Source of the DNA: Takifugu bimaculatus
Lineage: Eukaryota > Chordata > Actinopteri > Tetraodontiformes > Tetraodontidae
DNA: 64,000 bases
Direction: 5' to 3'
Assembly: GCA_004026145.2 (NCBI GenBank)
Contig: CP034991.1
Location: 8,530,711-8,594,710, forward strand
Part shown: positions 1 to 13,800 of the stretch, one piece after another
Layout: every line of letters begins with the position of its first letter
How positions within the stretch are numbered: the first letter of the stretch is position 1
Position numbers and translations under genes: made by a program
The notes under the pieces: generated by a model
The model's input: the letters and a program-made list of their open reading frames with translations, nothing else
What the model was told of the DNA's origin: nothing
Databases searched by the model: none

Positions 1-404
1 AAAAGTTTGCATTCAGTGTGTGATGGGCCGGGCTGCACTAACAAGCGTAATGGCCTTTGGAAATGCTTCTGTCTTTTCTTTCTGTAGGGCTCCTCTCTTT
101 TTCCAATCTCCTGTCAAGGCTTAGAGCTGCGCTGTGTATCGGGACTGTTCACCCGGGCCGGGCAGGAGGGCACAGGGAGATAATATTGACGGGGGCTGTT
201 GTCAGACACTGATAACCGTTGTCACGCTGGGGGAGAAAGAGGTGGAGAGAGAAGCGCCCTGAAATGTGAGCAGAGACGGGGAGACGGGATTTGAGTGAGA
301 AAAGAAGCTCAGGAGGTGGAGACCGAAGCAAGGTGAGGCACAGACGTGGAGCTTGAACAAAGGTTGTATTGATTCTGTTGCCTTTGTCGGTCTCTGTCTC
401 ACAG
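1..404. other. non-coding, nothing recognised
   Basis: No gene, repeat family or RNA recognised. If 405-507 is an exon, this is the 3' part of the intron before it. Confidence 0.4.
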
Positions 405-507
405 GTGATGTATGGCTGCTCCATCCCAGCAGGGGGCCGGAGGCCGAGCAGCAACGGCTCCCCCAGCATCGAGCTGCTGGGCGTCACAAATCCACTGGGG
501 GCAAAAT
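405..507 (+). CDS. candidate internal coding exon, gene unidentified
   Basis: A 103-nt open segment sits between a strong acceptor (pyrimidine-rich tract ending in CACAG at 400-404) and a strong donor (GTAAGA at 508). Read from its first base it gives about 34 residues, beginning VMYGCSIPAGG and containing SSNGSPSIELLGVTNPLG. This is low-complexity Ser/Gly/Pro-rich protein of the kind found in disordered parts of regulatory proteins. The +2 frame is also open; the third is closed by a TGA at the start. I do not recognise the protein and found no convincing partner exon in the next 15 kb. If real it belongs to a plus-strand gene, convergent with gfra2, that extends off the left edge or across a very long intron. 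It could be chance. Confidence 0.28.
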
Positions 508-3057
508 GTAAGAACACAAAATCTATAATGAACTCCCCGGACACCCTCAACAATGTCATCTCGGAATCAGATTCCCAAGTTTTCCCAAGCGTAAACACGG
601 TGAATGTGTCCTGCCGGTGGAACCGAGGCTACGCGTAAACACTTCAAAGCAGCGATGGCCGCCTCTCTGTGCGAGGCGGTTTGCCCTCCCCACCGCCTCC
701 CTCGCCGGCAGCATGTAAATGAGCCTGGCACCGAGTGGTGGGGGCACACGGCAACAGCCTGTCCGATTAGATGAGGATAATGAAGTTATCCATCCCACCG
801 TCCCGCACACCTGATGAACAGCACGAGCTGGCTTTACACGCTCACATATTAATACTGTCACTGAGATGAATGCAAGAATGCGCGCTTGGGTTATTAGTAT
901 TGATTAATGTACCAAGCTGAAGTCTGCTTTTGATAGCCATTTAATTCGTCAATATACTCTATAATACGCTGCCTGTTGATGGGCCGGGCGAAGAGAAAGC
1001 CTCATTTTGGAGACACAGAGGGAATAATTATGTACAAACACACACAAAACTGCTCATTAATATATATCGTGATGCCCCTGAGTGTGGAGGTGATTCAGCA
1101 TCTGGCATCCTTTTACATTTAAACTGAGATTTGCATATCCTGAGTCCCATAAATCAGGCTTAAAGGAGCCATGATTTAAGATGGAGATGCAGGCTCATGA
1201 AGTCACAAGGAGACTGTGCCCATATGGATCACCACCAAAGTCACCCTCGTCCAGCCGCTTCGCCCTCCAGGTGTTACGTGCACAATCTAAATTTCACAAA
1301 TCAAGCCATCCGTCCCCTCCCACGATTAACAATTCTTGGGGGGTAACAACAGCAAACTGCTCTGAGAAGTCTTAAGCATCTGGTAATAGGGATTATATGG
1401 AGTGGAACTGAGCTATAAATTGTTGCAAGCTGCAATGCTATGTAGCGTGAACAGAATAGCAGAGTAGACCCCCCCCCCCCCACACACACACACACACCTG
1501 TTAACAAGCCTGTTAAGGTTACGTTAACTTGATTATGCTGTGTGATTTCCTTGAAAGACGGATGGTGGAATACATGTAAATTAGCTCCCATTTTTGGCCT
1601 CGCGCCTGCTCCCAACAAGTGTTTCAATTGAATGAGGAAAATGTCCGTAAGTTGTTACTGTAAAAGCTGCTGAAAACGGCCCGAACTATCGCATAATTAC
1701 ACGTCTGTGATCAGCAGCACGACCCTAAACAAACGTGTTAATACTTGCTGCACTAATTAAAGCTGGGCCCTGCTGCACTAATCACTTATGGGAATCCTGC
1801 TGTGGACATAACACCAGCTATAATTGCACTTTATTCCAACAGCTCTTTTATCTGCCGGCTCCTGTAGGGTGGCCATAAACCGCGCACCAGCCTGGACCTT
1901 AACATAACAGCAAATTACCATTTTCCTTTTTATCAGTCTGGATATGAACGATCATCTTTTTCAGCAGGTTTAAGCGAGTCGAAGGTGTTCTGACAGTTTG
2001 TGGCCTCAGCTTTGCTGTAGGAGTGAAAAAAGATCCAAAAGCGGCCGATTGGCTTCACAAGGGGGCGCTGTTGCCATTCAATTCATCAAGCGCAGTCCCA
2101 TCAGACATTATGTTTCATTTTCTCTTGCTGATGATATCATACATGAAATGAAATTATGTTATTCCTTATAAGCTGGGGGGGGGGGGGGGGGGGGGGGGGG
2201 GAGCATTAACAACAGCTCCCCCAAATCTCTTCTTGGTTAAAATTAGCTGTGTGATCCAGGGGGCAGTCCCTCCATTGTGCTGGCAGCACACTGGGTCCCT
2301 GTTAATTTCCTATCTTGGTGGTGAGGCAGTCATTATCTGAGAACGGGCATCTACAATGGATAATTATCCTGGAAGAAGGATTCCGAGTGGAGAAAATGCC
2401 GCTTCCAGTGAGGCGGGCTGGAATCATAAAACACTGACTAGCAGTTCGTCTCCACCGTGATGTTTACAAAAGCTCAGTTATGATTTGGAGCAACCTCCAA
2501 CAAAAGAATGTTATAATCCCTCCTGTTGACCCTCCCCCACCTCCACCACCTCCACCCCCTCTCTGATTTATTCTTATTGCTGTTTTAAATCTCATTCCTA
2601 AATGATTTTGCAGCCTGGAGAATCCAAATGATAGAGAATGCAATTTAGGTGGACTATAGGCGGGGGGGGGGGGGGGGGGGGCAGCGCACGGCCGTGTGCA
2701 CGTGAACACACCCAAGGAAAGCAGAAGATGAAGGGTCTGCTGAACCGCTCCCCTCGCGCTTGAGTTCATCTGGAGTTCTAATCCCTCTGTTTCAGGAGCA
2801 ACATTTTTGGGGATGCACTTCCTTCATTTACAACTTCTGCTCAGCATCAAACACCGTCCGAGCGAGTCCAATTACCAGAACAAACGTGCCCGTTCTCATG
2901 CACAAACGTGCTCTTTTGATGAACAGAAATGGACACTTGACCCCAATAAGACTTATCTTCCACCGTCACTCACTTCATCGCAAATCAAAGCATCAATTAC
3001 TGGACTTGAACTGTAATGTCAACGTTTTCTCTCCCTCTGACAGGCAGATCGACTGTG
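508..3057. other. non-coding spacer with poly-G runs
   Basis: No supported coding exon. It contains a short C/CA run near 1470-1498, a poly-G run at 2175-2201, a CCACCT-rich stretch near 2527-2560 and a second poly-G run near 2671-2691. Several AT-rich unique stretches (about 880-1150 and 1620-1960) could be conserved non-coding DNA, but that needs alignment to judge. Confidence 0.4.
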
Positions 3058-3357
3058 CACAAGATGGTGACTGAGGGGCACAAGATGGTGACTGAGGGGC
3101 ACAAGATGGTGACCGAGGGGCACAAGATGGTGACTGAGGGGCACAAGATGGTGACCGAGGGGCGACCCCGTGTACAAGATGGTCGTTGAGGGGCACAAGA
3201 TGGTGGTTGAGGGGCACAAGATGGCGGTTGAGGGGTGACCCCGTGCACAAGATGGTGACCGAGGGGCACAAGATGGTGGTTGAGGGGCACAAGATGGTGG
3301 TTGAGGGGCACAAGATGGCGGTTGAGGGGCACAAGATGGTGGTTGAGGGGCGACCCC
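3058..3357 (+). repeat. 21-bp minisatellite (cacaagatggtgactgagggg type)
   Basis: Tandem 21-bp units share the core cacaagatgg and differ at tgactga, tgaccga, tggttga and cggttga. Three GCGACCCCG/TGACCCCG blocks divide the array into higher-order segments. The unit is a multiple of three, so open frames appear on both strands; these are by-products of the repeat. Confidence 0.9.
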
Positions 3358-6300
3358 GCCGCTGGACACACCGGGCCGGCTGGCCAAAGTTTGAAGTGAT
3401 CCTGGAAGAGAAGCGGGTTGACAGAAGTATGAAAGCTTCACTTCCTTTATATGACAGATGAACTTGAGTAAAACGCAGTCTTTAATTCCTCTGTGGGCCT
3501 CATTTCTTGTCAGGAAAATCCTGCAGAGAGAAAATTGATGCCCAGCTGTTTGAGGCAGCAAACTCAAATAAATTTGATCATACCAGAGCAAAGGAACATT
3601 ATTAATGACTCGGCGTATCTTCAAACAGGGGGATGCAGGCAGCAAAGCCTCCTCCTTCCCCGAAAGAGAGGAGGAACACCAGATTTGGAGAAATGCATTA
3701 TGCCTTAATAATGTTGTCCTCTGAAAGGAGATAAAGGCTGAATGAAATAAGGGGATTCTGTCTGGATTGATAACAAATGCACCACGACACCACCCTCCCT
3801 TTTGTTTGTGCTGTACTGGTTAAGCTCAAAATAATCATCCAGGTCGACCACAGAAGGTCGGTGATTCACAGATAAGTGGATCTGGAAGAGGTCTGGTTCT
3901 ACCTCAGACGTCAGCGGTGGTTCTCTCTGCCCCCCCCCCCATTAGAACTAAATGCTGCTGGGGTGCTTAGATCGACATCAGTGTAGCTACATCTCCAGCT
4001 TCACACAGGAAGTGAGGAGAACCCAATAAAGTGTTACAATATATATTCTGCTTTGTCACTGTCACTGAAATAAATGGATATCGCCAACAAATCTCTTATT
4101 TCGTCTTTTCCCATTTGGTCTTTTTTTCATATATGTGGACTTGATGTCCTGGTTGGCTAAAGACGGAAATATAAAGAAGTTTTCATGAGAATTTTGCTTC
4201 ATCACAGGCTCTAATGTGCAGCTACATGCTCACGTTCTCAGTGGTTCCTCGGCTCTAAAGGCTCGGCATGAATGGGTGATTCAAGGAGAACAAAAAGGTA
4301 GATTATAAGTTGGCCTTGGATCTGGGACTTTATTAGCTTGGAAAACATTTCAGCACTAAGCAGAGGCGGACCAATGCTGCTCTATCGCCCTTTCAGATCA
4401 CAGCTTCCATATTGACTGGAAGCATTTGTATGAATCTTTCCTACGATAACGAATCATCGGCTTTGTGCTTGTCCATTACGGTCTTTCCCCATTAGCTGGA
4501 AGCATCAACAAGCATCCTTCTTCCCTTTCAGTGTACTTGACCTGCTCAATTAATCACCCCCTCCTCCCCAGGTTTTTCCATGAATCTCTCTCTCTCTCTC
4601 TCTCTCGCTGGGACTCTACCTCTCTTTATCGCTACTCTCTATCTCCATGAAGTCTCCAGTGATGTCTTTGTAAAAGATGGAAAAAGCCATCATGCTGCTG
4701 ATAGAGAGGCGGCGTTCATTTGTGATAACAGCAGAAAGATTTCTTGGACCGGTTGTGCGGCTTTAACTTATAAGAATAGTTTCATATTTGGGGAAATGCC
4801 CTTATCGGCGTTCTTCCATTAGACGGCTGATGACTACGGTCAGGGACGAGGACGAGTCCGTGCTGCAAAAAGCTTTCCATTAGGAGATGCAAATCCAGCA
4901 CAGCCACGTTATTGGGAATCCAAGTTAAATAGGCTTTCAAACAAGAGAATCAATTAAAAAAGAAAATGTGAGAAAGCCCAGACGGACCATGAGTGTGAAG
5001 GCAGCAGACGGCACAGGCCACCAAACAGGGAGAAGACAGGGAAAAACAAGAGAATATGCACACATTGATGACATTTTATGGCTCCATTCCTCCACCTGCT
5101 TCACAAGCAAAATGAACCAACCTGTGAGCGTGATCCCTGAGGCTGGAGAACCTACAGCAATACGGGAGAAGGGGCGTGAAAATGGAAACAGTTCTGCAAT
5201 TCACTTCAATATTTACCCAAAGGACAAAAGGCGTCGTCTTGGGACTGAGATGCGCAGCTCAGTTGCTGCTGTTCTTGGACAGGTCGGCGTCCTCAGAACC
5301 AATATGACGTCTGCTCAATGCTCCCAACACCAACAACACCAACAACACCGACAACAGGCTGAAGGATGCGTGAAGTCGGTAGCTGGGAGACGCACCCGCC
5401 TCAGATCTGAGCGGGCAGCTCGCTGAGCAGCTGTCAGAGATGTTGCTGCCCTTCAATCAAACCCTCAGAAAACCTCAGGAACACGATCGTGACCATGCCC
5501 CCCCCCCCCCCCACACACACACACACACATCTTCGGACTCACATCCGATACTCGGCCATTCAACACAAGGATTCCTGTGGCCTTTTGAGACCAAATTGGT
5601 ACGAAACATTTGGGCCAAACATTCTTTAAGGGAGCAATTTGAAAGTTGAGTGCTGCTGCCTCTTCTTCTCTCTCAATAATTCAGTCAGTAACTGGTGGAT
5701 GGCTTTTAAAGCACCTGACGGGGGTTAAAGGAGCAGGACACATTAAACCACACGTTTGCATGATTAAACTTGATCCTGTAGATTAGAGTAAATGTGAAGG
5801 AAGGATATCATAAAGTCTTTAGAGGACACTGGAGACGTCGCAGTCCTTTTTGTGGGATTGTCTGTTGTTTATTACAGTAAAATGAGAGCTGCAGAAATAG
5901 TTACAGCCCAGATGTGTGATGAGATTCTGCACAGGATCTTTAAAAATGTAGTGCAGCAGGTTTAGCTGTTAGCAGCTCTCATTAAAGGAAAATAAGGCTT
6001 CAGCCTGCAGCTATTATCTTATAAGAAAAATATTAGTGGAAAATCAGTGGCAACGTTTACTTGGCTTTGTTCAAGGCTCACTTTAGCTGTCAGCCCTTTG
6101 AAAGCCCAGTAATCATTCAATTTCATTTTTTTAAAAACCAACTTTTAAGAAGTTAGCAAGGAAAATGTAATTTTTACTTTTATATACCACCTTTCCCCCA
6201 CTAAATTAAATTGTTCCCCATTAAGCACGCCCAGTGCCACATCAAATTTCCCAGCAAACTGCAGGGAATATTAACAAGAATAACTGGTAGCAAACTCCAG

Positions 6301-6690
6301 TTGTACGTTTCTCTGACATGGCCAATCGCTCGCTATAGCGCCGCCTTTACACATAAAAGCACATAAAAGCAGTAGTTTTCTTCTCATCTAAAGTTCCACC
6401 CAAAATAAGAATCTTACTAAAACATGGACTAATGAGGAGCTTTCTTGCTATTCTACAGTCGTCTTCGACACAGATTTACAAGAGACACCTTCATAAAGTG
6501 GGTTCTCTGTTCTGCCCTGAAACGTTGTGCTTCAGGCTTAAACAAAAGGAGTTCGACTTCTTGAGTCTCTGCAGAACTTTGCTGTCAGGTTTAGCTCTAA
6601 TAGCAGCATGTCTGCACTTTATCCGTCTTCAAACTGCAGTAAGTAAAAACCCGGTCAACTCTCAGACCTGGTGTGGACCGGCCAAAGATG
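3358..6690. other. non-coding spacer
   Basis: No coding exon supported. Simple repeats include a C run near 3932, a CT run at about 4587-4605, a CAACAC cluster near 5328-5352 and a C/CA run near 5499-5528. The remainder is unique AT-rich DNA without recognisable features. Confidence 0.4.
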
Positions 6691-6693
6691 CAC

Positions 6694-6788
<95 letters not shown>
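6691..6788 (+). repeat. (CA)n microsatellite
   Basis: About 98 bp of nearly pure CA with one CGCA and one CAGA interruption. The histidine/threonine and valine/cysteine open frames here are repeat artefacts. Confidence 0.95.
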
Positions 6789-6789
<1 letters not shown>

Positions 6790-9573
6790 ATCTGCCTGCT
6801 CCATTTTTCATCTCCTCAGCTTCTCTCTGTCTCCAACCTGTCTCGCGTGCAGCTGTAAGACTCAGCTCAGGCTGGACTTTGGCTTTGTTCAGCACGTCCG
6901 TCCGTAGCTGCTGGAGGCCCTTTGGGTTCCTTTGGGTTCAGGGTTTGTTGATGGTGGAGTGCAATTCTCCAGCCAAGGTGCTCATTCGGAATACAAACCT
7001 GGAGCTCACCTGTGAGAGGGGAGTCAGCGGTGAGAGGGTGGTTCGACACGGCCTCCTCTTTGATCCCTTCATCCCTCCCACTCGGTTCTCTTTCTTTTCC
7101 CATCCTTCTTCCTCTTGCCCTTCGTTCCTGGTTTCCCTCCCCCTCTTCTGACGCCTCGGTGCATCCACCAACACACACTCGGGGTAAAGACCTCCGGCTT
7201 CCACACAAGAATCATGTGAGGCTCCACACACACCTGTGAAATCATTATGAAATTCCCAGAGCTGTGAGTGATGTTCACCTTTATGCAGAATTTCTTTCCG
7301 CTCCATAAATCTCCCTCCACACTTTGACCGTCGTTTTTGAGCTGAACTGGATCTGATCCGTGTGTTTCACTGGACTACAAATTAGCCCTCAAGGAATTCC
7401 AGATGTCAAATATCTCATCTTTCCCCTTTTATCTCTTGAGTTGGTTAATGTCTCCGCCAGTGAAGCTGATTTCCACCCGTTAGCGTGCGCGGCTCGATAA
7501 GCGCTTGGATTTTGGTTGTTGTTGTTTGTTTTGCGATTCATCCCAGTCAAACCGCCCCTGTGTAACATCCCACCCAGAACGCTGGAACATCATCATCATT
7601 CTAATATGGAAGCTGTGCTGAGCAAAATGAAAGGAACAGTCACAAATTCTTCCACAAATTTCCAGGCGGTTTGCAGCCCTGTTAAATGATGTCATCAGTC
7701 CAGTTCGTTTAGTGCACAGTAATTAGCGCACATATCTGCATCGAAGGCTGACGGAGGTCAGTCGCTCAGGTGAGCATTAAGACGTACGCAGGATTGGGCC
7801 CAACAGCCAAGAGCTGAGTGGGTTTCCCAGATCTTGGAAGCTGCTGCCGTTCAGCCTGTTGGCCGACATTTCCTTTAAATCCTGACAGAGGAGGTAAAGC
7901 TGCAGCTGCATCTTCCGTCTCAACACAAACCATCTCTCAGCATTTCCTGACTGTGGATTTTTCACAACTAAAATATGTCGTTGTACCAACAAGCCTGGCC
8001 TTTTTCAGACTTCGGCACTGGACATTAAATTTATTAGCTACTGATAGAAACTTTCATTACAATAATGCGTTTTTGTCAATACTTCTCGATCAGTCAGCTG
8101 GGTTGTGATTAACCGTCCTCAGTAATGGCGAGTTCAGCTCCAGCAAGTCCAAGTCTATAAGTTTTCCCTCTGCTTTTCTCACTCAGCACACTTAAACATT
8201 TATAATTCATTAATATTATTGGCAGCAGCTTATGATCTAACGGTTAGCAGCAGGAAATAAACGCGGCCGCGGCTGCGGCCGGAGCCGCTGCAGTTCTGCT
8301 GAGCAGCGGAATCCCGCGTCTTTACGATAATTGATGACGCATTCTTCTACAGTATTTCATGTGCTGAGTAATTTTCTAATTGGCCCGAGAGTAGCAGATT
8401 GTTGAGCCTCCGTCAGAGAGGAGAAACAGGCGAGAAACCAGAGGAGGAACAGAGGTCAACAGGGAATCCAGCTTTTCCTGGTCCGGACTGCTGGCTGGGC
8501 TCCATTCGGGTCGTGCACGTGTGGCCTTCAAAGCCCCTCTCACTGAGCTCAGTTCCCGTAAATATGATTACAAGTTAGCGCGATGCGAACATGGGGTTGT
8601 GCCGTGCGTTGGTGTCCTCAGAGAGAGACGTTTCGATGTTGCGTGCTGAGCGATGGGACTGAATATATTTGCATAATGGAATTTCACACCTTACAGTCTC
8701 TTTGATGAGTGATGCTATAGTTGTCAGCGTTGGCAGGTTTGATGAAAGAATACGTAGGATTCCTGTACAGCGGAGAATGCTGGACGGAGATTAATTCCCA
8801 TCACCAAATGGAGTGTTCATGGGATGAGAGGAGTTAGGGGGCTCGCTGCTCAACATCGCCTAATAAAAAGAAAGATTGAAAAAAGCTGTCAGCCAGACAG
8901 AGGAATGCGACCTGCATCGCTGCGGCGCCTCCTGGCTGCAGAACGAGTCTTAACGGTCTGTTCGATGGACGTCAGAATAACCCCAATAATCCACATGAAA
9001 CCAGCAGGATGTAAGCACATGCGTCTCCACAGCGTTAGCATCCAGCTACAGCGGCGGCGGCGTTGCTCTCGGCATAAAGGGGGGGGGCACTCTGTCTTCA
9101 TCTGTGCAGAGGGGCCCCTGGAACGTCACGCTGTAGCGTAGCCGGTCGCATCCATTGACACCCCCACCTGCCTGGAGCCTTTTCTCCCGCTTGTGCCTCC
9201 CGATCTCCGGGTGGACTCTCACCCTGGACCCGGCGATTCGTGGGCTCCACTCGGATTACTGAGGTTTCCTTCTTTATTCTTCATTTATGACAAATTACCC
9301 ACAATTTGTCTTTGCATCTTTATTGTTGCCCTTAACCGATTTGGTTCTAATCCTTTCAAACGAGAAGCTGTCGTGATGCTAATGTAGCCGAGTGCTCACT
9401 CCTCCGATCCGATGATGTATGGAAATGTTTCTGCAGCTTTCCTTCTACCCATGTCGTCATCTTTAGATTGTTCTTCCTCCTTTGACAAAGTAAAACGTCG
9501 CACTGTTGACACACCAGAGGGGTCCAGGAGCCCGACAGTGGTGCGCTGCAGTAGGAGCCCCGTGCACACACCC

Positions 9574-9609
<36 letters not shown>

Positions 9610-10439
9610 GTGTGTCGGCTGCACACGCTCCAGGTCTGCCCTCCACGGGCTGCTTGTGGCTGTAAAACAAAGGCCCAATTACAGGCGTGTGAGAGTCACA
9701 CATCTCATGCTGAATCCAATAAGAGGAGTAGCCTTTCATTACAGATGTTCAGCCTGGATATGATGGCTCCATCAATAACCCCCCCACACGTGAGCGGCGC
9801 TGGGATGAGCGCCACACGGTTAAAGTCACAGCGCCACGGCAGAACCTCCTCATTGCTCCTCGGTTCCACTCGGTTCTCCCTCCGGCCGGCCTCCTCTCAG
9901 GCACGTCCGACGCCTCTCGCTCGCTCCATCCTCGTCTCTGCTGCTTTCACCTTCAAATTCCTCCGTGTCAATAGAAACGTCCAGTCTTTCTCCAGTGGAG
10001 CAGGGAATTACAAGTCAAGTGGACTGGTTTAATACAGCCGTCGGTTCCCCTCTACAGCCTGCTGAAGATGTTTACTTCTAGATATCCAGCCTTTCATCCA
10101 ATTACAGCCTTTCCGTCTTCTTTCCTGGCTTTTTGCCTATCGAGCAGGATAAACAGACACTGTGAAACAATGACTTTAGCTTCAATTTGATGGAAAAGTG
10201 AAGCATATTATGGCCTTGGAAAAATCAATACTGGCTTGTTGTTCCTTTTCTCTGTGTGTTAACAACACTTGGGCCACAGCCCTTATTGTCGTTTTTCCAA
10301 TAGAACAGGATTCCAGATCTTTCCGACATTAGCATGCTCCTGGTAGCGTGCACGGAGAAACAAGCAAGCTAAAAGCATGCTGGGAGGATTTGGCTTATAG
10401 TTGTTTCTTTTCTGGATGTTCTTTTAAAGTAAATGGTTT
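6789..10439. other. non-coding spacer with a TG microsatellite
   Basis: No supported exon. A short GC-rich patch lies at about 8258-8290 and a (TG)n tract at 9575-9615. Nothing else recognised. Confidence 0.4.
9575..9615 (+). repeat. (TG)n microsatellite
   Basis: About 40 bp of TG with one TGCG interruption. Confidence 0.9.
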
Positions 10440-10862
10440 TATATAAAAAAGATAATCTCTCCCCTCGCCCTCCTGGGCGGTGCCTCCCTCCTCCAGACTC
10501 GGGTCCTCTACCAGAGGCCTGCGGGTCTGAGGGTTCTGACCAGGACCTCAGCTGTTCCTGGACTGTGCTCTTCTGGACAGACCTCTGGTGTGGTTCCTGG
10601 TACCTGTTGGAGCATCTACTCAGGTTGGGGGGGGGTTACTGCCCCTAGTGTCCCGAGCACCACTGGGACCACTGGTGCCTTCATGCCCCACATTCTCTCC
10701 ATCTCCTCCTTCAGCCCTCGGTACTTCTCCAGCTTCTCGTGTTCCTTCTTCCTGATGTGCTCTCACTCGGGGTTGCTACATCCATCACCACCACTGTCTC
10801 CTGGTGTTTATCCACCATCATGATGTCAGGCTGGTTGGCCACCGCCATCTTATCAGTCTGGA
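10440..10862 (-). pseudogene. decayed non-LTR retrotransposon (LINE) ORF2 C-terminal tail
   Basis: The minus strand from 10862 downward reads KIQTDKMAVANQPDIMMVDK, then after a frameshift near 10755 continues RKKEHEKLEKYRGLKEEM and PVVPVVLGTLGAVTP, then LQQVPGTTPEVSVQKS. I recognise this as the widespread fish sequence following the reverse transcriptase domain in LINE-type polyproteins (usual form: QTDKMV.ANQPDIVVVDK, later VVIGALGAVTPKL..WLQQIPG). At least one frameshift and in-frame stops (a TAG near 10618 and a TGA) make it a dead fragment. The family within the LINEs is not assigned. A short TATATATT tract follows at 10865-10892. Confidence 0.75.
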
Positions 10863-13800
10863 TCTTATATATATATTTATATATATATTTATTGCACCTG
10901 GTGATTCCTCAGAATCATTAAGGTTGATCTATCACTGGTTAAAAATCTGGAATGTTCTGGTCTTCTAGTTCTATTGGGTTGCCGCCACTTTAGCGTTTCT
11001 GTAGAAAAGTGCAACATGGGTGGTCATGTGACGTCGGCACAGCTCCCTACCTGCTGTATTGACTGCCCCAGGCGGAGACCATTTCACAGTATAGCAGCAA
11101 CGGCGGCTGGAACTCCTCCACCTGTTTTCAAAGACATTACTGGGAAAAAAGGCTTTTGAAATGTGGTTCTTTCCCAAGCGCTTCGGACCTCTTCATCAAA
11201 AAATGAAGAAAATCATTTCTAGACGCTCCGAGGCGCTTCAACGCTTCGTGCGTGTCAATTTTTAAGTTCATATTTGAATAACTTTTTTAAATGTATGAGA
11301 TTTAATACATAAATACCTCATACAGCTCACACAGGTAATGATTTCAGAAATGATGTTACAACCAGTTATAAATTACTATCTAACACTTCGAATGGTCTCT
11401 GTTGTTGTGCGTCAGGGAACCACACAACACAACAACACACACCTCAGACTCACAACAGACACCATATGGACTCCGTCCATGCCGTTGGGCCTCTCCATCA
11501 TCAGCTGAACTGAAATCACGACACATCCCCTAAAATTCCCTGTTCAAAGCTACAATTACAAGTCATTAATTGACTTCCTGTTAATGGAGATGCCTCATTA
11601 TCGGCAATATTAGCGCGATTACACTCAACAAGCCTCCCTCACAGACACACAGCATTCCACAACAGGATGACCAGTCTATGATTTCACTGTTTTCCTGCTG
11701 CTCTTCTGTTTCTGCCTCGCTGAGTTCCTATTTTCAGACACACACGCCGGCGGTTGTTTCTGCCCTGCGAGTGACAGAACCATCATTTCTGAGCTGATAT
11801 CACATGACAGAAAGGGCACGTCACCCACCTCTTCCCATATCATCAAAAACGTATCGGTCTTCCCAACGTGAAACTGAACTTGGCCGTCTCCCAGAGAGCT
11901 GCGTTATTTCGCTGTGGCGTGACGACATGAGCCGTGTTACGAGGCGTGACGTCACCTGTGGTGATCCCCCGACACACAGAGGCATCTCTCATAGTGCTGC
12001 TCAGACACAACTCCCCGCGCACCATCAGCAACAACTGCAGGAGCGGAGATGCAAACCCAAAGAGCAGGTGGGGGAGCACAGAAAGGAATGCTGGGATGGC
12101 ACCGGGAGCCGTCTGTGATTGGAGCGCTGCTCGCTACAGAAAACCTTTCTTCTCTCGCCGCCATGTGCAGCGTGTTGATAAGAGACATCATCCCACTGAC
12201 TCATTAATCAGCTGTGAAATGTGCTGCTACCTGCTGCTTTCTTATTCTGGAATAAACCCCCTCTGCCTTTTGCCTCTTCCTGTCTGGAAAGTGGAAAAAC
12301 AAGCTGGACGCACCAGGATTCCTTTAGCTAAACAAGCAAATGTAGGAATAAAAGGCTCCGTGCCCCCCCCCCCCCCCCACCAGCGTCCTCACTCACACGG
12401 TAACGCAGTAACGCTGTTATATTTGATTATGATGCAGTAACTGGGTTTTTTTTCTCTCCGCTTTGATTTAAATGTAAAAATCCGATACGTTTCCTAAGTG
12501 GAAGCTGTGTCAACGCTAGTTGAGCTGCAATATCTGCTGAGCTGTGGCCTCTTTCACCCACACTGCTGCCAATGTTGATCAGGACATTTGAATTTTGAAT
12601 CTGCCTCATTTAGCCAAGTCTGCAGTTCTGGAATGGTTTTTAAACCAGGAAGCACAAACGGAGAGAAACTGCACAGATTCCAAACCCTCGATTCCCGTTT
12701 GAGGGACGTAACAGAGGAATGAAAAGGAGCCGTTAAACGCTCGGCCTGTCGGCATCTTTGCACAACATGTGACCCAGAGACGTCAACAGACTCGTTATCA
12801 GCCGGGCGCGAGTGCTGAAGTGGGTTTTCTCCCAGTAATAATCCTGCTGGACGGACGCCATAGGCTCCTAAATTATTCAGGCACAATATAAAACCCAGAG
12901 GTGTAAGTGGCTGCAGGTAGCGACGCTGCGCTCCTGTCAGACACGCTCACGGATGTCAAGCTGCGTGTGAGAGCGACGGGTCAGGTGACCGATGGTTCTG
13001 AGGGGGGAGCCTGCGTCTGTGCTGCAGCACCAGCAGGGCCCGGAGCTCCATTACGGCCCGATTACATTAAAGAGTTCTGGGGGCTGCAGACGTCTGGCAG
13101 CGTGATGCACCTGATGCATCGCTGCCTCTGCTGCTGTTCAGGCCCTTTTTCCTTATTGGATTCTCAAACCTCAGCTTAACGTTCACCGTTGATGCTGCAC
13201 GTGCACAAACTGTTTTAATTCCACAGACCCCCCCCCCCCCCCCCAAACTTTAGTAAACACACGGATCGAGCCGAAGTGTTTGATTTAGACTCAGTGATGC
13301 CTGGCTTTAGGTCCGACTTTGATGTAGTCTCACATTCCAGAGTGGGAGAGCGCTTCAGGACAGACTAGCTTTTATTATTTCGTCTGAAGTCATGTCAGAT
13401 TTTAAAAGATCCGGGGCTCAACTGATGCGCTCAAATAACACATCCATATTGATTCACCGGGATTTAACACATGAAGCGCTTCGCCTTTCCAGGGGTTCAT
13501 CGGAGACGAGTGCCCAGGAAGGAAAAACATCCTGAAACGGACCTTTCGTTATGATCGGACACAATAGCAGGAGGTCACACGATAGTGACCTCCTGTCCTC
13601 CCCCAGTCCTCGATACTCGCCAATATAGCCTTTACGCTAGCTGCTGTCCTCGCGGGCTGTAGCGAGCTGCTGACGCCACCGTGTCGGCGTGTGCGCGGCC
13701 TCTCATTCCGCTCCAGATTCCGCCTGAAGGTAAAAACATTGGTGGAAACGCTGGTGGTTCTAAGAATCAGGGAATAAACCTGCAGTAAAAAAATCTCATA

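Noticed and set aside
2993..3645. Open frames with a CPSTTIL-type 7-residue repeat
   Set aside because: They follow from the 21-bp minisatellite; flanking parts do not resemble protein.
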